DNA of 35,873 nt from an uncultured Clostridia bacterium (lineage in GTDB: Bacteria > Bacillota > Clostridia > Christensenellales > CAG-917). The notes below the pieces were generated by a model that saw only the letters and a program-made list of their open reading frames with translations, was not told where the DNA came from and ran no database searches. Shown piece after piece: positions 8,442-15,729 of the stretch. The translations under genes and the position numbers were made by a program. Numbering within the stretch: position 1 is the stretch's first letter; the number at the start of each line of letters is the position of its first letter. Where the stretch lies: assembly GCA_947581925.1 (NCBI GenBank), contig CANPWB010000017.1, positions 1-35,873 of the forward strand, read 5' to 3'.

Positions 8442-9313
8442 ACGTCCTCCCTTCGCGCGCGGGCATTCTTGTCCGCCGCGTCCTTATACGCATTGCCCTC
8501 CTCGAGGAGGCGCTCCAGCCTTTCGCCGTCCCCGCCTAAGAGCGCGTCCCTGTACGCCGCAAGGTTTTCTATCAGCAAGTCGATATCCGCCTTAAGCTCG
8601 TCGCCGTTGTTCAAAAACAGCTCCGTCCACATGCGCGCGTCCAGCCTCGAAACTCGCGACAGGTCCAAAAAACTGCCCGCGGAAAAGCCTTGATGAGTCG
8701 CGGCTTTGGCGTTCTTGACATACGCGCTCGACAATATGTGCGCGAGCTGCGAGGTGTAGGAGATCATACGGTCGTGGGTCTCGGCGGAGGCAAGCTTCAC
8801 GCCCCTAACGCCGAGCGCGCCGTACAGCTCGCGCGCGACTGCCACGCCTTCCTCGTCCCCCGCTATGGGCACGACAACGGCATACGCGTCCTCAAACAGC
8901 CGCCTTGTCGCTTTGAGTATTCCAAACGACTTGCCGTCCGTCTCCCTGCCCGCCATTGGGTGCGTACCGACAAAATGTATTTGCGGATATTCTTGTCTGA
9001 GCGCTTGCATACAGCCCGCGACGGCGCGTTTATTGCCGCATATGTCCAAGACTGTCGCGCCCGCCTTCATTTGCGGCACATATTTTTCGAGCGCGGAGAG
9101 CGTATTTCCCTCGGTGAGCGCGATGATCAGTGCGTCAAGCGCGGAAAAATCGGATATAGGCGCGCATATACAGCCCTTCTCGAGGGCGATATTTTGCACT
9201 TCGTCGTCTATGTCGTAGCCGAGCGCACAGTAGCCCGCCCCGCTAAGTCCAAGCCCCAGCGAGCCGCCGATCATTCCAAGCCCGACTATCCCGACTGTCT
9301 TTATATCCGCCAT
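8438..9313 (-). CDS. tyrA: Prephenate dehydrogenase
   Basis: TyrA is the NAD(P)-dependent oxidative decarboxylase turning prephenate into 4-hydroxyphenylpyruvate for tyrosine. The 291-residue protein begins MADIKTVGIVGLGMIGGSLG, a Rossmann nucleotide-binding loop. VGTHPMAGRETDG holds a catalytic His region and THDRMISYTSQLAH is the conserved helix, followed by GFSAGSFLDLSRV. No ACT domain follows. ATG 9313 is chosen over an upstream TTG because AAGGAGAG sits 5 bases before it. It ends in an ATGA overlap with aroBA, and 79 bases separate it from aroF. Confidence 0.96.
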   Translation of the reverse strand: MADIKTVGIVGLGMIGGSLGLGLSGAGYCALGYDIDDEVQNIALEKGCICAPISDFSALDALIIALTEGNTLSALEKYVPQMKAGATVLDICGNKRAVAGCMQALRQEYPQIHFVGTHPMAGRETDGKSFGILKATRRLFEDAYAVVVPIAGDEEGVAVARELYGALGVRGVKLASAETHDRMISYTSQLAHILSSAYVKNAKAATHQGFSAGSFLDLSRVSRLDARMWTELFLNNGDELKADIDLLIENLAAYRDALLGGDGERLERLLEEGNAYKDAADKNARARREDV

Positions 9314-9392
9314 AGCTCTCCTTTTTTGTGTCGATATCCTCAATTATTTGTGCCGATATTTTTCAAAACTCACTACGTTTGCACGATTTTGT

Positions 9393-10409
9393 CTATTTAT
9401 CTCTGCTTTTACCCACCGCTTGCAATATCTTGTCTATGCTTTGCACCGCGTCAGCAAACTGTTCCGGCCTCAAAGATTGAGCGCCGTCGCAGAGCGCGTG
9501 AGGCGGGTCGTTGTGCACCTCGATGATGAGCCCGTCCGCGCCCGCCGCCGCAGCCGCGAGGGAGAGCGGTTTTACAAGCCTCGAAATGCCCGAAGCATGA
9601 GAGGGGTCCACAATGACGGGCAGATGCGTACGCTCTTTGAGCACGGGGACGGCGGATATGTCGAGGGTGTTGCGCGTGTAGGTCTCATACGTCCTTATCC
9701 CCCTCTCGCAAAGTATGACGTTGGGATTGCCCTCGGACATGATGTACTCTGCGCTCATCAGCCACTCCTCCATCGTTGCCGCAATGCCGCGTTTCAACAG
9801 TATCGGCGTCTTGAGCTTGCCGAGGTGTTTGAGCAGATCAAAATTCTGCATATTACGCGCGCCCACCTGTATTATGTCCACACCGTAAAAGTCGTCTATA
9901 TGGTATTCGCTCATTATCTCGGTGACGATTGGCATACCCGTCTCTTCCTTGGCTTTCCTCAAAAGTTTAAGCCCTTCCAGCCCCATGCCTTGGAAGGAGT
10001 ACGGCGAGGTGCGCGGCTTGAACGCGCCGCCCCTAAGCACAGTAGCGCCCGCCTTTTGCACGGCTTTTGCGACTTCGATTATCTGCTTTTCGCTCTCCAC
10101 GGAGCAGGGACCCGCGATGATCTGGAAGTTGTTCCCGCCGAATTTGTGCCCCGCGACGTCTATCACCGTGTCCTGCGGATGAAATTTTCTGTTCGCGTTT
10201 TTATACGGCTCCTGCACGCGCGTGACACTCTCCACGATGTCCAGAGTACTGATGAGCTCAATATCCACCTTGGACGTATCGCCTACTATACCTATTATCT
10301 CGGAGTTTTCGCCCTCGCTCCTGTAAATGTCGAGCCCCAAACTCCTTATCCAACGGATGAGGTTGTCCACCTGCTTTTTATCCCTGTCTTTTTTGATGAC
10401 GAGTATCAT
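9393..10409 (-). CDS. aroF: 3-deoxy-7-phosphoheptulonate synthase, type I-beta (with N-terminal regulatory domain)
   Basis: This is the first enzyme of the pathway: PEP plus erythrose-4-phosphate to DAHP. At 338 residues it has the standard length for the Thermotoga/Bacillus-type enzyme. Residues 1-70 form the ferredoxin-like/ACT-like domain (MILVIKKDRDKKQVDNLIRW), which in this family mediates Tyr/Phe inhibition. The barrel shows AGPCSVES, GGAFKPRTSPYSFQG, KRGIAATMEEW, ERGIRTYE and the metal-binding VDPSHASG. ATG 10409 follows GGAGG by 4 to 5 bases; an in-frame upstream extension would run back into the terminator hairpin and is rejected. It is the first structural gene after the leader-peptide attenuator. 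Confidence 0.96.
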   Translation of the reverse strand: MILVIKKDRDKKQVDNLIRWIRSLGLDIYRSEGENSEIIGIVGDTSKVDIELISTLDIVESVTRVQEPYKNANRKFHPQDTVIDVAGHKFGGNNFQIIAGPCSVESEKQIIEVAKAVQKAGATVLRGGAFKPRTSPYSFQGMGLEGLKLLRKAKEETGMPIVTEIMSEYHIDDFYGVDIIQVGARNMQNFDLLKHLGKLKTPILLKRGIAATMEEWLMSAEYIMSEGNPNVILCERGIRTYETYTRNTLDISAVPVLKERTHLPVIVDPSHASGISRLVKPLSLAAAAAGADGLIIEVHNDPPHALCDGAQSLRPEQFADAVQSIDKILQAVGKSRDK

Positions 10410-10504
10410 ATTGCCTCCGATAAGCGAGCCGCCTTGCCCGCGCTGTATTTTTTTGCGAGCTTTGCCCGCTCGGCGCCTTTTTAAGCGAAACGCCCCGCTT
10501 TCAT

Positions 10505-10532
10505 AAAAAAATCCGACGCCGTTTGGTGTCGG
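10505..10532 (-). terminator. Attenuator terminator (hairpin 3:4) of the aro operon leader
   Basis: Read on the minus strand, CCGACACC-AAAC-GGCGTCGG forms a stem (one A/C mismatch) followed by ATTTTTTT. It lies 96 bases before aroF. Its 5' arm contains ACACCAAACG, which also pairs perfectly with an upstream segment (the antiterminator at 10520-10560), so the two structures exclude each other. Confidence 0.88.
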
Positions 10533-10579
10533 GAACATATTTTGCCTCGCACACCAAACGCGACTACGCTATGTAGCCG
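10520..10579 (-). promoter_or_regulatory. Antiterminator (2:3) and pause hairpin (1:2) of the aro attenuator
   Basis: Region 1, CGGCTAC (10579-10573), lies within the leader peptide's Gly-Tyr codons and pairs with GTAGTCG (10567-10561) at and after the leader stop (one G-U). Region 2 continues with CGTTTGGTGT (10560-10551), which pairs perfectly over 10 bp with ACACCAAACG (10529-10520), the 5' arm of the terminator. A ribosome stalled at F14/Y16 would mask region 1, free region 2 and prevent termination. A ribosome reaching the UAG would cover region 2 and allow termination. Confidence 0.85.
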
Positions 10580-10620
10580 AAGTTAAAGTAAAATGCGAAT
10601 GTTGCAAAATTTCTCTTCAT
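10564..10620 (-). CDS. Phe/Tyr-rich leader peptide of the aro operon (pheL-like)
   Basis: An 18-codon frame reads MKRNFATFAFYFNFGYIA and stops at TAG (10566-10564). Five Phe (5, 8, 10, 12, 14) and two Tyr (11, 16) make up seven of 18 residues; there is no Trp codon. It precedes overlapping pause, antiterminator and terminator hairpins and an operon that makes exactly Phe and Tyr. This matches the logic of enterobacterial pheL-type leader peptides, although the peptide itself is not a known homologue. No Shine-Dalgarno site is visible. The ATG lies 7 bases after the -10 box, so the transcript probably starts at or next to the AUG. Confidence 0.85.
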   Translation of the reverse strand: MKRNFATFAFYFNFGYIA

Positions 10621-10627
10621 ACATCAA

Positions 10628-10656
10628 ATTCTAGCCTAAATCTACAAGATTGTCAA
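10628..10656 (-). promoter_or_regulatory. Sigma-A-type promoter of the aro operon
   Basis: On the minus strand, TTGACA (10656-10651) and TAGAAT (10633-10628) are separated by 17 bases, a near-consensus housekeeping promoter. The expected start point is about 10621, one base before the leader-peptide ATG. No other good promoter is seen between here and the divergent riboflavin-type gene. Confidence 0.85.
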
Positions 10657-10810
10657 CACAAATTTCACAGCATACGCCGCAGTATATTTTTACGCCTTCC
10701 GCAACCTTTTTTTCGCATATCTCCTCGACATTTTCACCGCCTTATAGTTTGCACTTTCACCGCGGCATATTTTTAGCTGTTTTAATGTTCAAACTGTCAA
10801 AATTTTCACA

Positions 10811-10839
10811 TTGACATTGCTCGCGCGCGGGGATATAAT
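10811..10839 (+). promoter_or_regulatory. Consensus promoter of the riboswitch / ECF S-component gene
   Basis: TTGACA (10811-10816), a 17-base GC-rich spacer and TATAAT (10834-10839) give a perfect sigma-A consensus. The expected start is near 10846, just before the 5' strand of riboswitch helix P1. Confidence 0.88.
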
Positions 10840-10849
10840 GTAAAAAACA

Positions 10850-10975
10850 AAATTTCTTGGATGACGTATGTCAACCGATGGTGATGCCGCCTCAGTGCGG
10901 ACAAGTCCGACAGCCCCAACAGTTGATGCGGTGAGAATCCGCAACCGCCTGTCAAGTCAGAATGGGAAGGAATTT
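10850..10975 (+). ncRNA. FMN riboswitch (RFN element), somewhat divergent
   Basis: The 3' half matches the RFN consensus well: GATGCGGTGAGAATCCGC hairpin, AACCG, CTG-TCAAGT-CAG hairpin, then AATGGGA. Helix P1 forms between AAATTTCTT (10850-10858) and AAGGAATTT (10967-10975). The 5' half is recognisable but unusual: a very short hairpin (TGAC-GTAT-GTCA), then ACCGATGGTGA, an inserted CCGC-CTCAGT-GCGG hairpin and AAGTCCGACAGC. RFN elements sense FMN and repress flavin genes. The downstream gene is a riboflavin-type ECF component, which fits. Rare FMN-riboswitch variants with altered ligand choice are reported from Clostridia, so the ligand is probable, not certain. Confidence 0.8.
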
Positions 10976-11001
10976 CGCCCACGGAGTTTTCCTCGCGGCG
11001 C

Positions 11002-11022
11002 CTCCTTCTCCCCAAAAAGGAG
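11002..11022 (+). promoter_or_regulatory. Ribosome-site sequestering hairpin / expression platform
   Basis: CTCCTT (11002-11007) pairs with AAGGAG (11017-11022), which is the Shine-Dalgarno site 7 bases before the ATG at 11030, and ATTTTTT follows. The hairpin can therefore hide the ribosome site and may also act as a terminator, as expected for an FMN riboswitch off-state. Confidence 0.7.
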
Positions 11023-11029
11023 ATTTTTT

Positions 11030-11869
11030 ATGAAAACAAACAAATTTCGCCTTTCGACAAGGCTCATAGCCTACACCGCGCTCATGACCGCGCTCACGTA
11101 TGTAGGCACGCTGCTCGGCTTTTCGGGCGGGCAATTCTATTTCAACCTCGGCGACTCCGTAATTTTGATATGCGCCTATCTGCTCGGCCCCATACCCGCG
11201 ATGATAGCGGGCGGCTTGGGCGCTTTCTTGGGCGACCTCACCGTCTATCCCGCGACAATGCTGTATACGCTTGTCATAAAGGCGATAGAGGGACTTGTCG
11301 CAGGCTTGCTGTTTATGCTGTTGAAAAAGGTGTGCGAAAAGTACTTTGCAAAACACGTCTCCGAGCGCATGAAGGACTATATGTCCAGCCACCCCGCGCC
11401 CGACGCGCAAGAGGACTTGACAGGCTCTCCTTCCCCCGACGATAGCATATCCGTGTCCGACCTCAAACAGGCTCCGATAATGCCCGAGGAGCCCACCTCA
11501 GACGTCGCCGCGGACGTCGCTACGGGTGAAACCGCCGCCGTTTCAAATTCAGCCGAAGGCGCGGCGCCTCAATCAGACGAAATGCCCGGATCAGATGTTT
11601 ATCCTTATGAAATCGACGCAAAAACCTCGGCTTATGACAACATCAAAGCTCTCAAAAAGCACGTGGTTTTGCTCACCGTCGCGCTGTCGCTGCCCATATG
11701 CATATTTTCGACGGCGCTTATGGCGGTCGGCTATTTCATAGCGCAAGCGTTCATCTACGGCACGTATGCCGCGGCGCTCATCGCCCTCCCCCTCGACTGC
11801 GTACAAGCCGCGATATCCTCCGCCGTCGCAACGACCGTCATCGCGATTTTTTCATACAAATCAAAATAG
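11030..11869 (+). CDS. ECF transporter S component, riboflavin type, with acidic insertion
   Basis: This 279-residue membrane protein looks like the substrate-binding S subunit of an energy-coupling factor importer (ECF riboflavin S-component family). Helices 1-4 lie in about residues 10-105: LIAYTALMTALTYVGTLLGF, then FNLGDSVILICAYLLGPIP, AMIAGGLGAFLGDL and a TLVIKAIEGLVAGLL segment. The last helices lie in about 215-275. Between them sits a hydrophilic acidic Pro/Ala/Ser-rich stretch of about 80-90 residues, which typical S components of around 180-200 residues lack. Start 11030 follows AAGGAG. The upstream FMN-type riboswitch supports riboflavin or a flavin as substrate. No ECF A/T subunits are in the window, as expected for group II systems. 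Confidence 0.85.
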   Translation: MKTNKFRLSTRLIAYTALMTALTYVGTLLGFSGGQFYFNLGDSVILICAYLLGPIPAMIAGGLGAFLGDLTVYPATMLYTLVIKAIEGLVAGLLFMLLKKVCEKYFAKHVSERMKDYMSSHPAPDAQEDLTGSPSPDDSISVSDLKQAPIMPEEPTSDVAADVATGETAAVSNSAEGAAPQSDEMPGSDVYPYEIDAKTSAYDNIKALKKHVVLLTVALSLPICIFSTALMAVGYFIAQAFIYGTYAAALIALPLDCVQAAISSAVATTVIAIFSYKSK

Positions 11870-11944
11870 ATGCGCCAAAATGAACTGTACGTTACGTCGG
11901 CGCTTGAGCGCACTAGGGATAGGCGTTAGTGTCTCATACTAGGG

Positions 11945-12125
11945 ATTGAAAAACCCAACCTCTCCCTTCGTTACGTGCAGCGATGATAACGTTGGTCTGA
12001 AAGATATTTGGGGTCCCCACGAAATTACGCAGTGATTTCGTGGGGTAACGGCACACTGCACTCAGGACTCCCCAGCTATACCCCATAAAATTCGCTATGC
12101 TCATTATTATGGGGACCCCGATGTC
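11945..12125. repeat. Long dispersed repeat, copy A (gene-free stretch 11870-12374)
   Basis: About 140 bases from 11945 to 12084 are nearly identical to 35676-35814 at the right window edge. The block holds two hairpins, CCCCACGAAAT...ATTTCGTGGGG (12015-12045) and CCCCATAA...TTATGGGG (12081-12114), each next to a GGGGTCCCC or GGGGACCCC element. Further right, CTCGGACA motifs appear at 12127 and 12230. No open frame in 11870-12374 looks coding; apart from the repeats and the antiporter promoter nothing else is recognisable. Confidence 0.85.
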
Positions 12126-12322
12126 ACTCGGACAAATTTTACGTTAGAGCGCAAACACAGCCCAAGCGTTACGCCGCGGCAGGGCGGGAAGGGTTTGCGC
12201 GCGGACACAGCAAAATCCGTGTAAAAAATGCTCGGACAGAGGGTACGGTTATTTGCATTATTCAAATATTTTACAAAAATTATTTTATTTTTCTATTTTA
12301 TTGCGCGTTTTTGTCAATTCGC

Positions 12323-12352
12323 TTGACTTATCTGTCCTCACGGGAGTATAAC
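12323..12352 (+). promoter_or_regulatory. Putative promoter of the antiporter gene
   Basis: TTGACT (12323-12328), an 18-base spacer and TATAAC (12347-12352) lie 22 bases before the antiporter ATG. The ribosome site that follows (AAGAGACGG) is weak. Confidence 0.6.
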
Positions 12353-12374
12353 ATTTTGACGATAAGAGACGGAT

Positions 12375-13847
12375 ATGGAAAATTTGACTTCTGCTACTGT
12401 TGCATACTTCGAAATATTGTTGCCGCTCGCGCTCATACTTTTGGGCACGAAGCTGTTTTCACTTATAGGCAAAAAATTGGGACTGCCGCAAGTGGTGGGC
12501 ATGTTGATAGCGGGGCTTTTGCTCGGGCTCATCAAGCTCATCCCCGGTCAGACCGTATTTACGCAGCAGACCCTCGAAGGGCTCTCCTTCCTCGCGAAGA
12601 TAGGCGTCATTTTCATAATGTTCTCGGCGGGACTGGAGACAGACCTCAAGCAGTTCAAGAAGTGCGGCTTGCCCAGCGTAGTGATTACTCTTGGCGGCGT
12701 TATCGTCCCCCTCGCGCTGGGATTTTTGGTCGCGGCGGCGTTCAACGGCGGCTTTAAGGGTATGACCTCGCATATGGCGATCGTAAACCTGTTTTACGGC
12801 ACCATACTTGCGGCGACGTCGGTGAGCGTTACGGTCGCCACTTTAAAGGAGCTTGGCAGGCTGAACACGAAAGTCGGCACGTCCATAATCGAGGCGGCGA
12901 TACTCGACGACATCATAGGCGTAGTGCTGCTCTCCCTCTTCGTTTCGCTGAGCGGCGGGACGGGCGCGAAGGAAGTCGGCATAGTCATAGGCAAAATGGT
13001 CGCGTTTTTCGCCGCGGCGGGAGTGTTTGGCATTGCGCTCCACTTCCTCTTCAACCTCATAGAAAAGAAGCACCCGCACACGCGCAGGTTGCCAATATTG
13101 GGCTTTGCCACCTGCTTTTTCCTTGCGTATGCGGCGGAAAAGTGGTTCGGCGTGGCGGACATAACGGGCGCGTACGTCGCGGGCATAATCCTCTCGACCG
13201 TGCGCGAGCATGAGTATATAGACCGCAAAGTCGAGGTGAGCGGCTATATGGTGTTTGTGCCCGTATTCTTTGCCAACCTCGGCATAACGGCGGACTTTTC
13301 GGGCATAACCGCGCGCATGGCGGGCTTTGGGCTCGCGCTTGTCGCGGTGGGGCTCCTCGGCAAAGTGATAGGCTGCTCCGTGACGTCGCTCTGCTGCCGC
13401 TACTCCGTGAAAGACAGCCTACGAGTGGGCGTAGGAATGATGGTACGCGCGGAGGTCGTGCTTGTCTGCACGCAAAAAGGCATAGACAGCGGGCTTGTAG
13501 ACCCCGCGATAATGCCCTTTGTGCTCATTCTCATCATCGTATCCGCCTTGCTTGCGCCGCTCATACTCAAGCTCTCCTACCGCAACGAGCCTCCCGAGGC
13601 GCAGCCCGCGCTTGCGGAGGGCATGGTGCCCGTATCCCTCAAAGTGGCGCAGAACATAGAAAAGCGCGAACAGCGCATAAAGGACCTTATGAACACCCCG
13701 TATGTGCCGGGCGAATCTTCCTCGGCGGAAAATGAAGGCGCGTATGACAACGCAGGAGCAGATGCCCAAGTCGGCGTAGGCGAAGTCCCCGAGGGCGGCA
13801 TGGGCGCAGATAATCATGACGGCGGGGACGGCGGATCAGAGGCATAA
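12375..13847 (+). CDS. Monovalent cation:proton antiporter, CPA2 (Kef/NapA-like) family
   Basis: This 490-residue integral membrane protein has about 12 hydrophobic helices in residues 10-400 and family segments such as KLGLPQVVGMLIAGLLLG, IGVIFIMFSAGLETDL, an ATSVSVTVATLKELG segment and LDDIIGVVLLSL. In this family the DD-type motif in the membrane core carries the proton/cation-binding acid residues. It probably exchanges Na+ or K+ for protons. No TrkA-N (RCK) domain follows. Instead the C terminus is a soluble tail of about 85 residues, rich in Glu, Asp, Gly and Ala (ending MGADNHDGGDGGSEA). It has its own promoter and is followed by a terminator. Confidence 0.9.
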   Translation: MENLTSATVAYFEILLPLALILLGTKLFSLIGKKLGLPQVVGMLIAGLLLGLIKLIPGQTVFTQQTLEGLSFLAKIGVIFIMFSAGLETDLKQFKKCGLPSVVITLGGVIVPLALGFLVAAAFNGGFKGMTSHMAIVNLFYGTILAATSVSVTVATLKELGRLNTKVGTSIIEAAILDDIIGVVLLSLFVSLSGGTGAKEVGIVIGKMVAFFAAAGVFGIALHFLFNLIEKKHPHTRRLPILGFATCFFLAYAAEKWFGVADITGAYVAGIILSTVREHEYIDRKVEVSGYMVFVPVFFANLGITADFSGITARMAGFGLALVAVGLLGKVIGCSVTSLCCRYSVKDSLRVGVGMMVRAEVVLVCTQKGIDSGLVDPAIMPFVLILIIVSALLAPLILKLSYRNEPPEAQPALAEGMVPVSLKVAQNIEKREQRIKDLMNTPYVPGESSSAENEGAYDNAGADAQVGVGEVPEGGMGADNHDGGDGGSEA

Positions 13848-13942
13848 GTCGCAGAATAGGTTTTTGCCAAATTTTACAAAATCGCTTTCAATTTTAGATT
13901 TCGATTTGCAAAAATGTGAAAAATTTTTGCAAAACTCTACAA

Positions 13943-13971
13943 AATCGACCGTATTTCGGTTGATTTTTTTT
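13943..13971 (+). terminator. Intrinsic terminator after the antiporter gene
   Basis: AATCGACC (13943-13950), loop GTATTTC and GGTTGATT (13958-13965) form an 8-bp stem with one G-T pair. The stem runs into a stretch of eight T (13964-13971). Confidence 0.85.
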
Positions 13972-13988
13972 GTGCGCGCCACTATACT
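13960..13988 (+). promoter_or_regulatory. Putative promoter of the MATE gene
   Basis: TTGATT (13960-13965), 17 bases and TATACT (13983-13988) overlap the 3' arm of the preceding terminator. The MATE start codon lies 36 bases downstream, after AAGGTG. Confidence 0.55.
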
Positions 13989-14024
13989 TGAGGCTGAAAT
14001 TATTTTGTCGATATAAGGTGAAAA

Positions 14025-15473
14025 ATGTCGGACTCTTCCGCACTTCAATCTCAAAAACTCGGTCACATGCCCATAGGCAAGCTCATACTCGTTATGAGCG
14101 GTCCCGCCATACTCTCAATGCTCGTGCAGGCGCTCTACAACATCGTGGACAGCATATTCATCGGCGCGTACGACCCCACAAACGGCGTGCTCGCGCTCTC
14201 ATACGCCCTGCCCATGCAACTGCTTGTCAACGCATTTGCGATAGGTCTTGCGGTAGGCACGGGCTCGCTCATCTCCCGCCTTCTCGGCGAAGGCAAAAGA
14301 GAGGACGCCTCGCTCGCCTCGCAGACGGGCATACTGCTCTCCCTCATCATGAGCGCGACGTTTGCCCTCATCGGCTATTTCGTGTCCGAGGCGTTTGTGC
14401 GCGCATATACTTTGGGCGAGATGGCAAGCGCGGACGCGGATATGCGCGTCGTGTACGAGATGTCCTACAAATACCTCTCCATTTGCACCTGCTGCTCTTT
14501 CGGCATGATGATAGAGATTATGCTCAACCGCATTTTGCAATCCATGGGCAATATGACGATACCCATGGTCTCGCAGCTTGTGGGCGCGGGCACGAACATA
14601 ATTCTCGACCCCATATTCATTTCCGTGATAGGCCTCGGCTCTATCGGCGCGGCGATCGCGACCGTCATAGGTCAGATCATCGCGATGTTCATTCCCGTCA
14701 TCGTGATCTTTGTCAAGCGCGGAAAGTGGGACATCGACATCTTCTTTAAGCGCGGTTTCAAACTCAAAAAGAATATCCTCTCGGGCATATTGCGCGTGGG
14801 GCTGCCCACTATCGTGATGAACTCCATAGGCTCCGTCATGTACATGGTGGCGAACCTCATCCTCAACGGCTTTTCGGATGCGGCGGTATGGTCCTTCGGC
14901 GTGTATTTCAAACTTCAATCCTTCGCGTTTATGCCCGTTTTCGGACTCAATCAAGGCTGCATACCCATAATGGGCTACAACTACGGCGCGGGCAACAGAC
15001 AGCGCTTTGACAAGACTTTCCGATATGCCATGCTCATCGCGTTTTGCTATATGTTTGTCGTGATGGCGCTCTTCCACGCCATGCCCGGCGTACTTTTAAA
15101 ACTCTTCTCCGTCGGCGACAACGCCTTGCGCATGTCCGTCGGCTGCGAGGCGCTCAGGCTGTGCTCCGTATGTTTCCTGCCCGCGGCGTTCGGCGTGATT
15201 ATGATAGCGATGTTCAACTCTGTAGGGCACGGCATAAAGGCTATGCTCATCTCCCTGCTGCGCCAGATTGGCATACTCTTGCCGCTCGGCTACGTGCTTG
15301 CCAAATTCACGCCCATGGGACTCACGGGCTTTTGGACGGCTTTCCCGATAGCCGAAGCCCTCAGCGTGCTCATCTTCATCCCCGTCGCCGTCTCCACAAT
15401 AAACAAGATCTTCAAGCAAAAAACCTTCGGCTCCGACTCCGCCGAGTATATCCGCGAACCCGCCCGCGCATAG
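14025..15473 (+). CDS. MATE family multidrug/metabolite efflux transporter
   Basis: This 482-residue exporter has 12 predicted helices in two MatE halves: N-half with MSGPAILSMLVQALYNIVDS and GLAVGTGSLISRLLGEG, and the repeated half beginning near KNILSGILRVGLPTIVMNS. Typical family segments LDPIFI and GLGSIGAAIATVIGQ are present. It resembles the MepA/DinF-like group of Bacillota, which couples drug export to Na+ or H+. The substrate is unknown. Start 14025 follows AAGGTG by 4 to 5 bases. It converges on the GLUG lipoprotein gene, sharing a bidirectional terminator at 15682-15713. Confidence 0.93.
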   Translation: MSDSSALQSQKLGHMPIGKLILVMSGPAILSMLVQALYNIVDSIFIGAYDPTNGVLALSYALPMQLLVNAFAIGLAVGTGSLISRLLGEGKREDASLASQTGILLSLIMSATFALIGYFVSEAFVRAYTLGEMASADADMRVVYEMSYKYLSICTCCSFGMMIEIMLNRILQSMGNMTIPMVSQLVGAGTNIILDPIFISVIGLGSIGAAIATVIGQIIAMFIPVIVIFVKRGKWDIDIFFKRGFKLKKNILSGILRVGLPTIVMNSIGSVMYMVANLILNGFSDAAVWSFGVYFKLQSFAFMPVFGLNQGCIPIMGYNYGAGNRQRFDKTFRYAMLIAFCYMFVVMALFHAMPGVLLKLFSVGDNALRMSVGCEALRLCSVCFLPAAFGVIMIAMFNSVGHGIKAMLISLLRQIGILLPLGYVLAKFTPMGLTGFWTAFPIAEALSVLIFIPVAVSTINKIFKQKTFGSDSAEYIREPARA

Positions 15474-15681
15474 GAAAACTCGGGCAAAGGAAACTCCTTT
15501 CAATGTGCGCTCTTACATTTATGACGAAAATATAATTTAACCGACAATAAATCGCGCATTCGCAAAGTGAGTATGTAGATTTTTAGAAATTGAATATTTA
15601 TCTTATATGGCAAAATCCTATTATTTATTAGATTTATATAAAAATTTTCATTAGATTTCAGCATTTTATAACGTACAAAAT

Positions 15682-15716
15682 AAGAAAGAGAGCTTGTCTA
15701 AGCTCCCTTTCTTTAT
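15682..15716. terminator. Bidirectional terminator between the MATE and GLUG lipoprotein genes
   Basis: AAGAAAGAGAGCTT (15682-15695), loop GTCT and AAGCTCCCTTTCTT (15700-15713) form a 14-bp stem with one mismatch. The A- and T-rich flanks suit termination in both directions between convergent genes. Confidence 0.85.
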
Positions 15717-15729
15717 AAATAAATGCAAA

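Noticed and set aside
10410-10538. 43-codon N-terminal extension of aroF
   Set aside because: It would begin inside the attenuator terminator hairpin, while ATG 10409 has a GGAGG site and the standard family N terminus.
10501-10660. T-box leader for the aro operon
   Set aside because: No T-box sequence or specifier stem is present. The leader is short and carries a translated Phe/Tyr-rich frame instead.
10850-10975. Cobalamin, THF or T-box element before the ECF gene
   Set aside because: GATGCGGTGAGAATCCGC, AACCG and CAGAATGGGA with the P1 pairing fit the RFN layout. The conserved cobalamin and T-box cores are missing.
14199-15077. 292-codon open frame antisense to the MATE gene
   Set aside because: The plus-strand MATE protein is unambiguous. 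The antisense frame is a shadow of its GC-rich third positions, full of His/Arg/Glu.
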